Part shown: positions 1 through 7,337 of the stretch, one piece after another
Numbering within the stretch: the first letter of the stretch is position 1
Layout: each line of letters starts with the position of its first letter
IMG/VR virus record: IMGVR_UViG_3300013005_000022
Span: 118,443 to 160,448 of that record
Strand: one strand, 5' to 3'
DNA length: 42,006 nucleotides
Origin: a virus
The notes under the pieces: generated by a model
Seen by the model: only the letters and a program-made list of their open reading frames with translations
The model's database searches: none
Told to the model about the DNA's origin: nothing
Translations under genes and position numbers: made by a program

Positions 1-10
1 CCTAAAGACA

Positions 11-301
11 ATGAACAAAATTAACGAACTTATCGACAAGCATTACAGAAAAGTATTTCTCGTTTTATTAGTCTTAATTTTCTTTAATACTTGCGGAAAC
101 CCTAATAAAGTTACAAACAAACGTTTGGATGCTTTAACAACCAAGATTGATTCATTACAATCAACAACCGCTAGTAAAAAAGAACTTCAAATCGAAGGAC
201 TTAAAGCCGAAAAGAGAATGATACAATCAACTGATCGTAAAATGTTAGATGTTAATCGTCAAGCAGAAATCGATAAAGAGATTGAAAAACTTTCTAAATA
301 A
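11..301 (+). CDS. Small membrane-anchored or lipoprotein coiled-coil protein
   Basis: A 96-aa protein of unknown function. A basic N-terminus is followed by a hydrophobic stretch at about residues 15-27 that runs into F-N-T-C-G-N, so C28 could be a lipidated cysteine; otherwise it is a simple membrane anchor. The remainder is hydrophilic, charged and predicted coiled coil. This layout (anchor plus periplasmic coil) is that of spanin-like and envelope phage proteins, but the endolysin is 33 kb away, so a lysis role is a guess. A strong terminator follows directly. That it is a real gene is likely; its role is not known. Confidence 0.7.
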   Translation: MNKINELIDKHYRKVFLVLLVLIFFNTCGNPNKVTNKRLDALTTKIDSLQSTTASKKELQIEGLKAEKRMIQSTDRKMLDVNRQAEIDKEIEKLSK

Positions 302-303
302 TC

Positions 304-332
304 AAAAGAACCGAGCAATCGGTTCTTTTTTG
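304..332 (+). terminator. Rho-independent terminator
   Basis: A perfect 11-bp stem (304-314 with 319-329) closes a GCAA loop and runs into a T tract. It ends the transcript of the gene finishing at 301. Confidence 0.9.
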
Positions 333-377
333 TTAATAACTAGGAGATCCAAAAGGTCTCCTTTTTGCATATAAAAG
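331..377 (+). promoter_or_regulatory. Composite box + hairpin + CATATAAA element
   Basis: TGTTAATAAC (331-340), the same box that heads the type A promoters of this window, is followed by a hairpin (342-349 with 355-362, one bulge, AAAA loop) with a T tract and then CATATAAAAG (368-377), a type B motif. The first ATG of the next gene is 15 nt downstream. The order box, terminator hairpin, promoter motif parallels the composites near 22.6 and 25.7 kb, but no good TATATTTG is present here. Confidence 0.5.
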
Positions 378-391
378 ATATACATCAAAAA

Positions 392-769
392 ATGAAAGTT
401 ACCAAAAGTATTAGATTAGAGGACTTTCTATTCTTGGAGATAGAGAGAGTAGTTAATGATTATGATGTTTCTGAAAAACACTTCTATTTGAATGATGAAG
501 AAACACAAATTCGACAAAAATTAGCAGTTTTACGTGATTGTAAATGGAAATCACATCATCCAAGTGCTTTGAATAAATTATTTAGTATAGCTAAACAATA
601 TAAGCTACCTATTATAATGAATATGAATAAAGGTCTTGAGCTAGAACACGAGATTACCTTCTCAAAGAGATTCAAGTGTTTCAAAAGAACTTTTAAAGTT
701 AGAGTTACTAGGTTGTCAAATCGAGCAAAACAAAAAACAAATGATGCAATACAGAATATATTTGGATGA
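392..769 (+). CDS. Conserved-type hypothetical phage protein
   Basis: A 125-aa basic protein that I do not recognise. An in-frame TTG at 365 would extend it, but that codon lies in the T tract of the preceding hairpin, upstream of the CATATAAA motif, so the ATG at 392 is preferred. It contains paired aromatic and basic residues near the C-terminus and no visible catalytic motif or membrane segment. The last 29 nt overlap the start of the cREC gene, suggesting translational coupling with it. Confidence 0.65.
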   Translation: MKVTKSIRLEDFLFLEIERVVNDYDVSEKHFYLNDEETQIRQKLAVLRDCKWKSHHPSALNKLFSIAKQYKLPIIMNMNKGLELEHEITFSKRFKCFKRTFKVRVTRLSNRAKQKTNDAIQNIFG

Positions 770-1217
770 TGTACGAACTCCAGTAGACAAAGATTCATGG
801 ATTATCGTTAGAAACTACGAACAATTTGTAGCCAAGGTTAAAGAATTGGGAATAGAGAATATTTCAACAATTTCTCTAGATCATGATTTAGGAGATGGTG
901 CTATGAGTGAATATTTCAATAACGTTTCTCCTAATTACAAGTTAGATTACAATAATATCAACGAGAAAACCGGTATGGATTGTACTAAATGGTTAGTGAA
1001 TCATTTTTACGAAATCAATCCTCGTCGCGGAGAAATGTCACGTTTTGATAGAAAATCTATCCCATTTGTATTCCCTACCGTATATGTACATTCAGCTAAT
1101 CCAATTGGAAGTGCCAATATGATGGGTTACATAAATAACTTCTTAATGAACGAAGGTGCTCCACAAACATGTGTTAGAGTTCGTATTGACCACACAATGG
1201 AAACAATCGTCGAATAA
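741..1217 (+). CDS. cREC: cyclic-phosphate processing receiver-domain protein
   Basis: A 158-aa single-domain protein with the hallmarks of the cREC family, a receiver-like fold proposed to process cyclic phosphate ends in RNA repair. Seen here: Y-L-D-D-V-R-T-P at residues 7-14, S-L-D-H-D-L-G near 45-51, and a C-terminal V-H-S-A-N-P-I-G-S-A-N-M. The acidic residues mirror the metal pocket of receiver domains, while the H-S-x-N motif is particular to this family. A role in RNA end healing fits the RNA ligase at 24.1 kb and the 2H phosphoesterase at 21.2 kb. The start is the first of two adjacent ATGs (741 or 744). Confidence 0.75.
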   Translation: MMQYRIYLDDVRTPVDKDSWIIVRNYEQFVAKVKELGIENISTISLDHDLGDGAMSEYFNNVSPNYKLDYNNINEKTGMDCTKWLVNHFYEINPRRGEMSRFDRKSIPFVFPTVYVHSANPIGSANMMGYINNFLMNEGAPQTCVRVRIDHTMETIVE

Positions 1218-1240
1218 ATAAAGAAAATAGACTTATATCT

Positions 1241-2059
1241 ATGAACAAAAGAGACAACATAATTAAATGGACGATCGTTGGAATATTCGTTGGCTTATAT
1301 GCCATGGTTTCAATTATCTCTACAATTCACGTTATTGACTTCTTTCGTCTAAGCAATCCAAATTGGTTAGCCGTTACGTTAGCTATTGCATTTGAAATTG
1401 GTGCCGCTGCATCATTAGGTGCTATTGTAATCCTCGACAAAACTTCTCGTTTTATGGTTTGGATGTTATTCTTAATCATAACTGGAATGCAGATGATGGG
1501 AAATATGTATTACGCATATACGCATTTAACCGAATATCAATCTTGGTCAGAGCTATTTGGATTGATTGAAGAAGAACCTATCTATCAAAAGAGAATACTC
1601 TCATTAATATCCGGTGCAATCTTACCTTTAGTTGCTTTAGGCTTTATCAAATCACTTGTTGATTATATCAGACCTACCAAAGAAGAAGATGTTAAAGTGG
1701 AAATCGAAAAGATCTCTAATGATATGTCGATTGAAGAAACTAAAGATTGGGATAATACATTAATGGATGGCTTAGAAGATGAACCAGAAGTAAAAGAACC
1801 AATGTTAGCTGATCTATTCCAAGAGAATTCAACTAATGATGCGGTTGAAGATGTTCATGCATATGCCAAACAAGAGGCTTTGTTAGATGAAAAACCTACC
1901 GAAGAGAATCCTCACAACATCACAATAGAATCAGTTGACAATAAAGAAGAGTGGCCTCCTAAAGAAGAAATTCAATTTCATGAGTCAAATACTCCTCAAA
2001 AGCCCAAAACTATTAACAGTATAGAAGAGCTTAGAGAAGTAAATAAGATGCATGCATAA
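1241..2059 (+). CDS. Four-helix inner-membrane protein with acidic tail
   Basis: A 272-aa protein with four hydrophobic segments at about 10-32, 42-64, 70-92 and 118-141, followed by a long hydrophilic, strongly acidic cytoplasmic tail (about 145-272) rich in Glu, Asp and Pro. I recognise no family. The tail could recruit a soluble partner to the membrane; superinfection exclusion and host membrane remodelling are both possible but nothing in the sequence decides it. An 8-bp hairpin lies just downstream. Confidence 0.75.
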   Translation: MNKRDNIIKWTIVGIFVGLYAMVSIISTIHVIDFFRLSNPNWLAVTLAIAFEIGAAASLGAIVILDKTSRFMVWMLFLIITGMQMMGNMYYAYTHLTEYQSWSELFGLIEEEPIYQKRILSLISGAILPLVALGFIKSLVDYIRPTKEEDVKVEIEKISNDMSIEETKDWDNTLMDGLEDEPEVKEPMLADLFQENSTNDAVEDVHAYAKQEALLDEKPTEENPHNITIESVDNKEEWPPKEEIQFHESNTPQKPKTINSIEELREVNKMHA

Positions 2060-2061
2060 TC

Positions 2062-2090
2062 AATGAGATAAATATAAAAAACATCTCATT
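2062..2090 (+). terminator. Hairpin with short T tract, possible weak terminator
   Basis: AATGAGAT (2062-2069) pairs with ATCTCATT (2083-2090) around an A-rich loop that contains TAAATATAAA, followed by only four T. It sits in the 35-nt gap between a membrane-protein gene and a structural-type gene. It could be a weak terminator, or the loop could be a promoter flanked by an inverted repeat. Confidence 0.4.
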
Positions 2091-2094
2091 TTAA

Positions 2095-2637
2095 ATGGAA
2101 GTACAATCATCAGACGGTAGTGTCAATGGAATATCAAAATTCGGAAGGCAATTTTTGGATTTGCAGGAGAGTTTTTGTTGCTGGGATACGGATGGTAGAC
2201 ATATTATTCGTTGGATTGGTTGCAATCCTTCTATATACAAAAACAATAAAAATGTATTCTCTGCTGCAGATTTAGCATTTTGTAGTTGGTATCAGGTAGT
2301 AGACAGCTATCAATTTACCATTATCGAAATGGCTCCTGAAGCTTTAGTTGAGGTTGCTCTAAACTCTAAATATCTAATGATGAAGGCTATGTGGCCTACC
2401 GGAACAACCGGTCCATTAGAATCCTCTAAAACTATCGAAGTTCAGATCAACCAACAAGGAGGATATGTTGGATCTACTATTCCATTTAATATCGAATCTC
2501 CTAGTCCAGCAAGAAACAATACATATGTTATGAAAGATGTATTTACTCTTAACTCGGAATCCTTACTAACAAACAACTTAATCTTAAACAACTTATCTGC
2601 TTATACGGTAGATGTTGCAATATTATACGCAAAATAA
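2095..2637 (+). CDS. Putative virion (tail or baseplate) protein
   Basis: A 180-aa protein without cysteine-rich or catalytic motifs, rich in Ser, Asn, Ile and aromatic residues, with a beta-strand-like pattern. It is unlike any enzyme I know. A structural role is inferred from composition and from its neighbour at 2648, whose N-terminus is fibre-like. The gene is separated from that neighbour by only 10 nt. Identity unknown. Confidence 0.55.
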   Translation: MEVQSSDGSVNGISKFGRQFLDLQESFCCWDTDGRHIIRWIGCNPSIYKNNKNVFSAADLAFCSWYQVVDSYQFTIIEMAPEALVEVALNSKYLMMKAMWPTGTTGPLESSKTIEVQINQQGGYVGSTIPFNIESPSPARNNTYVMKDVFTLNSESLLTNNLILNNLSAYTVDVAILYAK

Positions 2638-2647
2638 ATAAAAAACA

Positions 2648-2965
2648 ATGTCTATAGAAAGTAGAAATACATTAAAAACTGGATTCGTTGCAGGAACTGC
2701 TGCAACTCAATCAAAATTTGCAGATTTTATCGATTCTGCATACAATCGTAGTGACGATTCGTTAGTTCTAGGACCAACTGGAATAAATGGAACTTATGGT
2801 CTATTAGGTCCTACTGGTGGAACTTATATGGGAATGTACGTGTGTCCGGCTTATGCAGGATTTACCGGAGCATCTGGAAGAACTGGTCAAACCATTTTCC
2901 AAGGTTACGATATGTTCGTTTACAGTGGTGCAAATTGGGTGAAATTTGTTGGTACTACCGCGTAA
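2648..2965 (+). CDS. Putative tail-fibre-type structural protein
   Basis: A 105-aa protein. The N-terminus, with S-R-N-T-L-K-T-G-F and then T-Q-S-K-F-A-D-F-I-D-S, resembles a leader seen on fibre and baseplate proteins of Bacteroidota phages. The middle contains two G-P-T-G segments and many Gly/Thr/Tyr residues, as in short fibre repeats. No receptor-binding domain is visible, so this may be a fibre connector or trimeric tip. Function is inferred from composition. Confidence 0.55.
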   Translation: MSIESRNTLKTGFVAGTAATQSKFADFIDSAYNRSDDSLVLGPTGINGTYGLLGPTGGTYMGMYVCPAYAGFTGASGRTGQTIFQGYDMFVYSGANWVKFVGTTA

Positions 2966-2972
2966 GTAGCAT

Positions 2973-2982
2973 CATATAATTA
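2973..2982 (+). promoter_or_regulatory. CATATAATTA type B motif
   Basis: Exact CATATAAT followed by TA, in the intergenic gap 25 nt before the ATG at 2998. It is one of ten exact CATATAAT copies found between genes in this window. Confidence 0.5.
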
Positions 2983-2997
2983 CTAAAACCAATAAAT

Positions 2998-3258
2998 ATG
3001 TCACAAAAGAAAAGTGTAACTAATGCTGGTGAAGCTATATCAGTATTAATTCAAACCGCAGAATTAGCTCAATCAAGAGGAATTTTATTACTTGATGATG
3101 CATTTTTAGTAAAACAATCTATTGATTTATTAGATGCAATGGCTAAGGCTTCGCAAAGAATGAATGGACCAATTCCTCCAGGACATCCTGTTCCAGAAAC
3201 TGCAATTCCTCCATTCGATGAAAATCAAGTCTTAAACGAAAGTGCAGAAACCAAATAA
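2998..3258 (+). CDS. Hypothetical small helical protein
   Basis: An 86-aa protein: a predicted alpha-helical first two thirds and a Pro-rich tail. It follows a CATATAAT motif and overlaps the next gene by 17 nt, so the two are probably co-translated. No family recognised; a small virion or scaffold component is possible. Confidence 0.55.
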   Translation: MSQKKSVTNAGEAISVLIQTAELAQSRGILLLDDAFLVKQSIDLLDAMAKASQRMNGPIPPGHPVPETAIPPFDENQVLNESAETK

Positions 3259-3553
3259 AGAAAACCTGCTTACTCAAGGTGAATATAATCCGGGTAGCGA
3301 GAATAACGATCTAGAAAAGATTCGTTTTTATCGTGCTACCTGGAAAAACTTCTTCGATTACTGGAAGGCTAGAGGTGTTAAAACCGATCCTTATGAAGGT
3401 ACAGAAATGGAATATCCAACTAAAGCAGTTCAGGATAAACCAACTTTGCCGTATCAGGATTTTGGCACTTATGACAAATCCAAAAGAAATCAGAAACTAT
3501 CTGAAAGTTTCGATGACTTCCAAAAAGAAGAAGATAATTCAATTGACGAGTAA
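3242..3553 (+). CDS. Hypothetical hydrophilic protein
   Basis: A 103-aa hydrophilic protein rich in Lys, Glu, Asp and aromatic residues, with an acidic C-terminus. No membrane segment or catalytic motif is evident. Overlap with the preceding gene supports one operon. A frame-shifted 76-aa reading inside it (from 3333) is judged a shadow. Confidence 0.55.
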   Translation: MQKPNKENLLTQGEYNPGSENNDLEKIRFYRATWKNFFDYWKARGVKTDPYEGTEMEYPTKAVQDKPTLPYQDFGTYDKSKRNQKLSESFDDFQKEEDNSIDE

Positions 3554-3556
3554 GTA

Positions 3557-3566
3557 CATATAATTA
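3557..3566 (+). promoter_or_regulatory. CATATAATTA type B motif close to the ATG
   Basis: CATATAATTA lies only 12 nt before the ATG at 3569. If the motif acts like a -10 box, the transcript would begin at or next to the start codon, giving a leaderless or nearly leaderless mRNA. The same tight spacing occurs at 34848. Confidence 0.45.
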
Positions 3567-3568
3567 AT

Positions 3569-3796
3569 ATGTCGTACCGAGAATTAACTCCCAATCCTAA
3601 TTTTTCCGAAAATCTTAACGGCTTAATGTTTAAATTCATTGAGCGATTAGATATGGATGCTCGTGATCGTGAGATTTTCGAGGATATAGCCTTATTCATT
3701 TACCATGAAGGTAAATTGGATGGCAAGGAAGAATACCTAAACGAAGTAATAGAAACTAAATTAACAGATAATGCAGAAAATGAAAACGCCCATTAG
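3569..3796 (+). CDS. Hypothetical small acidic protein
   Basis: A 75-aa acidic protein with alternating helix-forming segments and no recognised motif. Its 3' end overlaps the start of the glycosyltransferase gene by 26 nt, so expression of the two is probably coupled. Confidence 0.55.
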   Translation: MSYRELTPNPNFSENLNGLMFKFIERLDMDARDREIFEDIALFIYHEGKLDGKEEYLNEVIETKLTDNAENENAH

Positions 3797-4952
3797 TGGG
3801 TTACCAACTATTGGATTGAGCATCATTGTAAAGAATGAATCCAAAGTAATTGAAAGAATGCTCAACACAGTACATTCAATACTTGATTACTATTGCGTAA
3901 TTGATACTGGATCTACTGACGGAACTCAAGATATTATCCGTAAGTTTTTTGAAGAAAAAGGAATACCTGGTGAAGTAATAGATCATCCATGGACTAACTT
4001 CCAAGATGCTCGTAATACCGCTCTAAATGCAGTAAAAGGAAAAGCAGATTTTGGATTTTGGATAGATGCCGATGAACAATTAACATTCAATCCAGGATTT
4101 AATATCATGAACCTGAAAATGAGCTTAGCTAAAATCGATGGTGGAAATGTAAAAGTAACATACGGTGATCAGAATTATTATCGTATGCAATTCTTTAGAA
4201 CCGACAAGCCATGGTATTGGTATGGACCAGTACACGAAGTACTTATAAGCGATGAACCACTTGGTTCGGCTGAAGTACCAGGTCTTGGTGTTTTCGTTAC
4301 CCCTGACGGTAACTCATGGACATCTGAATCAATTCAATCTAAATATGAAGGTCATGCTAAAATTCTAGAAGATTATGTAGCAAACGATCCTAAAAAAGAC
4401 CCTCGTTGGTTATTCTATCTAGCTCAATCATATCGAGATGCTGGTGGTGAAGAAAACCTAAAGAAATCACTTGAATGGTATAATAAACGTGCCGAAAACC
4501 TAACTGGATTTTGGGAAGAAGTTTATTACTCTGGCTTAATGGCGGCTACTATTAAAGCTCAATTAAAATACTCAACCCCAGAAATCATTGAAGATTACCT
4601 TCGAATAGGTAAAATGAACATCTATCGTTGTGAACACTTAGTTCCCATCATTATGCATTATCAGGCAATCAAAGAATTTGATATTTCATATATCTTCTCT
4701 TCACATGCCATGAAATATGCCGGTAAGACACCATTCCCTAAAGCGACACTATTCATCGATAAAAATACCTATCTATGGAAGATCTACGATTTACATTGCC
4801 TAAATTGTTTCTATTCCGGTCGTAAAGAAGAAGGTGAACAAACTTTCAAGAAACTACTTAAAGCTAAAGAGAAAGGTTATATTCCTCAATCGGAATTAGC
4901 TAGAATCGAGCAAAATCGTCAATGGTTTGTTAAAGCAAAAAACGGTAAATAA
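3771..4952 (+). CDS. Family 2 glycosyltransferase with C-terminal helical repeats
   Basis: A 393-aa GT-A-fold transferase. The nucleotide-sugar binding part is clear: L-S-I-I-V-K-N-E-S at 17-24, D-T-G-S-T-D-G-T at 45-52, and the metal-binding D-A-D at 99-101 followed by E-Q. Residues beyond about 190 carry W-L-F-Y-L-A-Q-S-Y and similar helical pairs that look like TPR repeats, as in SunT-like family-2 enzymes. It probably glycosylates a phage or host surface component. The first ATG (3771) overlaps the previous gene; an ATG at 3780 is the alternative. A second GT2 is encoded at 18.6 kb. Confidence 0.85.
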   Translation: MQKMKTPISGLPTIGLSIIVKNESKVIERMLNTVHSILDYYCVIDTGSTDGTQDIIRKFFEEKGIPGEVIDHPWTNFQDARNTALNAVKGKADFGFWIDADEQLTFNPGFNIMNLKMSLAKIDGGNVKVTYGDQNYYRMQFFRTDKPWYWYGPVHEVLISDEPLGSAEVPGLGVFVTPDGNSWTSESIQSKYEGHAKILEDYVANDPKKDPRWLFYLAQSYRDAGGEENLKKSLEWYNKRAENLTGFWEEVYYSGLMAATIKAQLKYSTPEIIEDYLRIGKMNIYRCEHLVPIIMHYQAIKEFDISYIFSSHAMKYAGKTPFPKATLFIDKNTYLWKIYDLHCLNCFYSGRKEEGEQTFKKLLKAKEKGYIPQSELARIEQNRQWFVKAKNGK

Positions 4953-5167
4953 TGAAACTTAATAAAAGAGACGATATTAAAGTAGCTATCTGGGAAAACG
5001 AAAGAGTAGTTACTAATGACTCTAATATTGTGTATGCTGAAATCAATGACAATGATTTATTTCTCTTAATTAAGACCGAATCAAAAGACTATAAAATTAA
5101 AATATCCAAATATGAAAACCATAAAGAAAATGAACCCGAAAGGGGAAATGGAGTACAGGAGAGTTAA
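4952..5167 (+). CDS. Hypothetical protein
   Basis: A 71-aa charged protein. Its start codon shares a base with the stop of the glycosyltransferase gene (TAATG), typical translational coupling. Overlap of 56 nt with the next gene is long, but both frames look coding. No motif is recognised. Confidence 0.55.
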   Translation: MKLNKRDDIKVAIWENERVVTNDSNIVYAEINDNDLFLLIKTESKDYKIKISKYENHKENEPERGNGVQES

Positions 5168-5327
5168 TGACTCTGAAGGAAACAATCTTACACGAGTTGG
5201 ATGGAGCTTCTGTCCAAAAACTGAGTGGAAAGAAAACGTAAGAGATTTCGGTAAAACGAAAGACGAAACTCCTAAGGCAGCAAAGCCTAAAAAGGAGAAG
5301 AAAACTAAAAAGGAAATAGCCGCTTAA
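5112..5327 (+). CDS. Hypothetical basic protein with lysine-rich tail
   Basis: A 71-aa protein with a compact N-terminal segment (Y-R-R-V-N, then G-W-S-F-C-P-K) and a Lys/Ala/Pro-rich tail that could bind nucleic acid. The ATG at 5130 is an alternative start that shortens the overlap with the previous gene. A terminator overlaps the last codons. Confidence 0.6.
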   Translation: MKTIKKMNPKGEMEYRRVNDSEGNNLTRVGWSFCPKTEWKENVRDFGKTKDETPKAAKPKKEKKTKKEIAA

Positions 5328-5347
5328 TTGCGGCTTTTGCCTTTTTG
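5318..5347 (+). terminator. Rho-independent terminator
   Basis: AGCCGC (5318-5323) pairs with GCGGCT (5330-5335) across a TTAATT loop, followed by a T-rich tract. It separates the glycosyltransferase operon from the capsid-targeted protein cluster. Confidence 0.8.
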
Positions 5348-5362
5348 CCATCGAGAGATGAA

Positions 5363-5371
5363 TATATAATA
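5363..5371 (+). promoter_or_regulatory. TATATAATA late-promoter-like motif
   Basis: TATATAATA ends 1 nt before the ATG at 5373 and directly follows a terminator. It resembles the type B motif and is a candidate promoter for the leader-bearing gene cluster. Confidence 0.4.
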
Positions 5372-5372
5372 C

Positions 5373-6686
5373 ATGAAAAGATTATTAAAGTACAAAGACT
5401 TTGTTGATGAGATAAATGAAGGTTCTCGTCTTCAAGAGTTAGTAGATCAACTTCCTTTATTTGAAGGTGGTGCATACGGTCACTTAGCACATCCATTTGA
5501 AGATATGGATTTGACTATGGGAGATCTTCATGCAATGATACAAGATACCGTTAAAGGAGCCTTTGGTCCTGAGAATTTCGTTCAAGAAAAAACTGATGGC
5601 CAACAAATATCAATATCTTGGAAAGATAGTAAATTAATTGCAGCAAGAAATAAAGGTCACTTAAAGAATGCCGGAGAAAATGCTCTAGATTCTGCTGGTA
5701 TTGCTTCTATGTTTGCTGGTCGTGGAGATATTGAAATTGCTTATAATGCAGCAATGGAAGATCTAGAAAACTCTATTGGAAAGTTATCTGATAAAGATAA
5801 ATTAGCTTTCTTTGGTAATGGTAAGAAATTCGCTTCACTAGAAGTTATCACTCCTATAACACAAAACACAGTTCCTTACGGTCAAAATATGTTGGTATTT
5901 CATGGAATACTCGAATATGACGAATCAGGTAGTGTTATAGATGAAGATAAACAAGCTGCTAGAAATCTTGGTAAAGCAATCGCTGATGCTAATTTGGCTG
6001 CACAAAAAATGTTCTTTGTTAGAGGTCCTCAAGACATGGATGTTAAACCATTCCCTAACACAGAAAAAAGAGCTTCTTACTACGAAAACAAATACCGAGA
6101 TATTCTTAAACAAACTGGTCTAACTGATGCATCTACCGTTCATGATTATGCAATGGGTATGGCTAGGTTAGTACTTACTGAAGAAGCTAAAAAATCAGGT
6201 GTTGAAATCCCCGCATCTTCAATCGATGGTTTGGCTGCTCGTATAGCAGATATCAACAAATCTTATTCTGTATCACTAATCAAAAAAGAACTTGGTTCTA
6301 ATGCTGATTGGTATTTCGATTTAGAGAAGAAAAGTGCTAAACAACTTAAACGTAAAGTATATGCTCCAATCGAATCTTTATTCTTAGAGATTGGAACTGA
6401 ATTTATGAAAAATATGTCGACCTTCTTATCGGCAAATCCTACTGCAGCTGCAGAGGCAATGAAAAAAGAAATTGATTCTACTATCGCAAAAATCCGTACA
6501 AACGGAGACGAAAAAGATGTAGAGAAATTAGAACACGAACTAACTCGAGTTACTGCTGCTGGTGGTGTTGAAGGATTGGTTCCTACTGAAGGAATTACAT
6601 TCGTTTACAAAGGTAAACTTTACAAGTATACCGGAATTTTTGCTCCATTACATCAGATACGCTCGATTTTAGCTTATAAAAAATAA
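5373..6686 (+). CDS. Capsid-targeted ligase-fold nucleotidyltransferase
   Basis: A 437-aa protein that begins with a leader of the head-protein type, with a likely protease site I-N-E16|G17 and a second L-F-E31|G32. The mature part shows ligase/capping-superfamily motifs: motif I E-K73-T-D-G-Q, whose lysine would carry AMP, a following A-R-N-K-G, and near the C-terminus E-G-L-V at 400-403 with K-L-Y-K418-Y-T-G as motif V. A long helical insertion lies between. Substrate (RNA or DNA ends, or protein) is not determined. A histone-like gene and the other leader-bearing genes follow. Fold assignment is from motifs only. Confidence 0.7.
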   Translation: MKRLLKYKDFVDEINEGSRLQELVDQLPLFEGGAYGHLAHPFEDMDLTMGDLHAMIQDTVKGAFGPENFVQEKTDGQQISISWKDSKLIAARNKGHLKNAGENALDSAGIASMFAGRGDIEIAYNAAMEDLENSIGKLSDKDKLAFFGNGKKFASLEVITPITQNTVPYGQNMLVFHGILEYDESGSVIDEDKQAARNLGKAIADANLAAQKMFFVRGPQDMDVKPFPNTEKRASYYENKYRDILKQTGLTDASTVHDYAMGMARLVLTEEAKKSGVEIPASSIDGLAARIADINKSYSVSLIKKELGSNADWYFDLEKKSAKQLKRKVYAPIESLFLEIGTEFMKNMSTFLSANPTAAAEAMKKEIDSTIAKIRTNGDEKDVEKLEHELTRVTAAGGVEGLVPTEGITFVYKGKLYKYTGIFAPLHQIRSILAYKK

Positions 6687-6695
6687 AAGTAAATT

Positions 6696-6872
6696 ATGCA
6701 AAAGTACGAAGAAATTAAAGCGTTAATCACATCTATCGATGCTGACGTAGACAAATTCTATAACAAAGGAAATAAGTCTGCTGGAACTCGTATCCGTAAA
6801 GCTATGCAAGATTTGAAAAAACTTGCTCAAGATCTACGTGTTGACGTTCAAGAATCAAAGAGTGCTGAATAA
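6696..6872 (+). CDS. Histone H1-like protein
   Basis: A 58-aa gene. The sequence D-K-F-Y-N-K-G-N-K-S-A-G-T-R and then L-K-K-L-A-Q-D-L-R is that of the short histone H1-like (Hc1-type) proteins common in Bacteroidota, which bind and compact DNA. Here it lacks the long lysine-rich tail of chlamydial Hc1. It lies between two leader-bearing genes, so it may be packed with the phage DNA or may act on the host nucleoid. It has no obvious capsid leader itself, although M-Q-K-Y-E-E-I at the start is loosely similar. It starts 9 nt after the previous stop and ends 5 nt before the next start. Confidence 0.8.
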   Translation: MQKYEEIKALITSIDADVDKFYNKGNKSAGTRIRKAMQDLKKLAQDLRVDVQESKSAE

Positions 6873-6877
6873 TCTAA

Positions 6878-7336
6878 ATGTCTGATTTATTCAAAACTAA
6901 TGAGGATTCTGCCTTTGGTCCAGGAATGATGTTCGGCATCCCTGGTCCTGGTCCAAAAGCGGATTCTCCAAAAATTCCATCTGATAAAAAGAAGGAAAAA
7001 GGAATTAAACCAAATCAAATGAAAAATTCAAATACTTCATCATTCAAAAAATTTAATGAATTTAATACATTCATAGAAGATCCTTTTAAAACAGGTAATC
7101 ATGTTTGGCTTAAAACTATTAAAATAGGAGATATTGCAGTAGTTACTGTAGTCGCTTCTATTGATGGATTTGACGAAACTCATACAGCATCCATATCGGT
7201 AATTACAAAATCAATGGATTCTTCCGGTGAAGAACTTGCATCAGAAAAACTGGTTCTACATCAAAAAGATTTTAGTAGCGTAAAAGATGCTACCAAACAT
7301 CTAGTAGAAAAAGAAAAAGAAACATCATTCAAATAA
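6878..7336 (+). CDS. Hypothetical protein with internal capsid-leader-like motif
   Basis: A 152-aa protein. Residues 1-47 are Gly/Pro/Lys-rich and disordered. Around 56-68 stands F-K-K-F-N-E-F-N-T-F-I-E-D, which resembles the leader of the neighbouring head-targeted proteins but internally. An ATG at 7019 (codon 48) would place this motif near the N-terminus and give a 105-aa form. The C-terminal part is a beta-rich domain of unknown function. Either the leader is used internally or the shorter form is the packaged one. Confidence 0.6.
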   Translation: MSDLFKTNEDSAFGPGMMFGIPGPGPKADSPKIPSDKKKEKGIKPNQMKNSNTSSFKKFNEFNTFIEDPFKTGNHVWLKTIKIGDIAVVTVVASIDGFDETHTASISVITKSMDSSGEELASEKLVLHQKDFSSVKDATKHLVEKEKETSFK

Positions 7337-7337
7337 C

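Noticed and set aside
365-391. TTG start for the gene ending at 769
   Set aside because: The codon lies in the T tract of a hairpin and upstream of the CATATAAA motif; the ATG at 392 is simpler. The same logic rejected TTG starts at 13768, 20214 and 35938.
3333-3563. A second + frame inside the gene at 3242
   Set aside because: Lys/Ile/Gln-rich shadow without a motif; the gene at 3242 has better reading and coupling.
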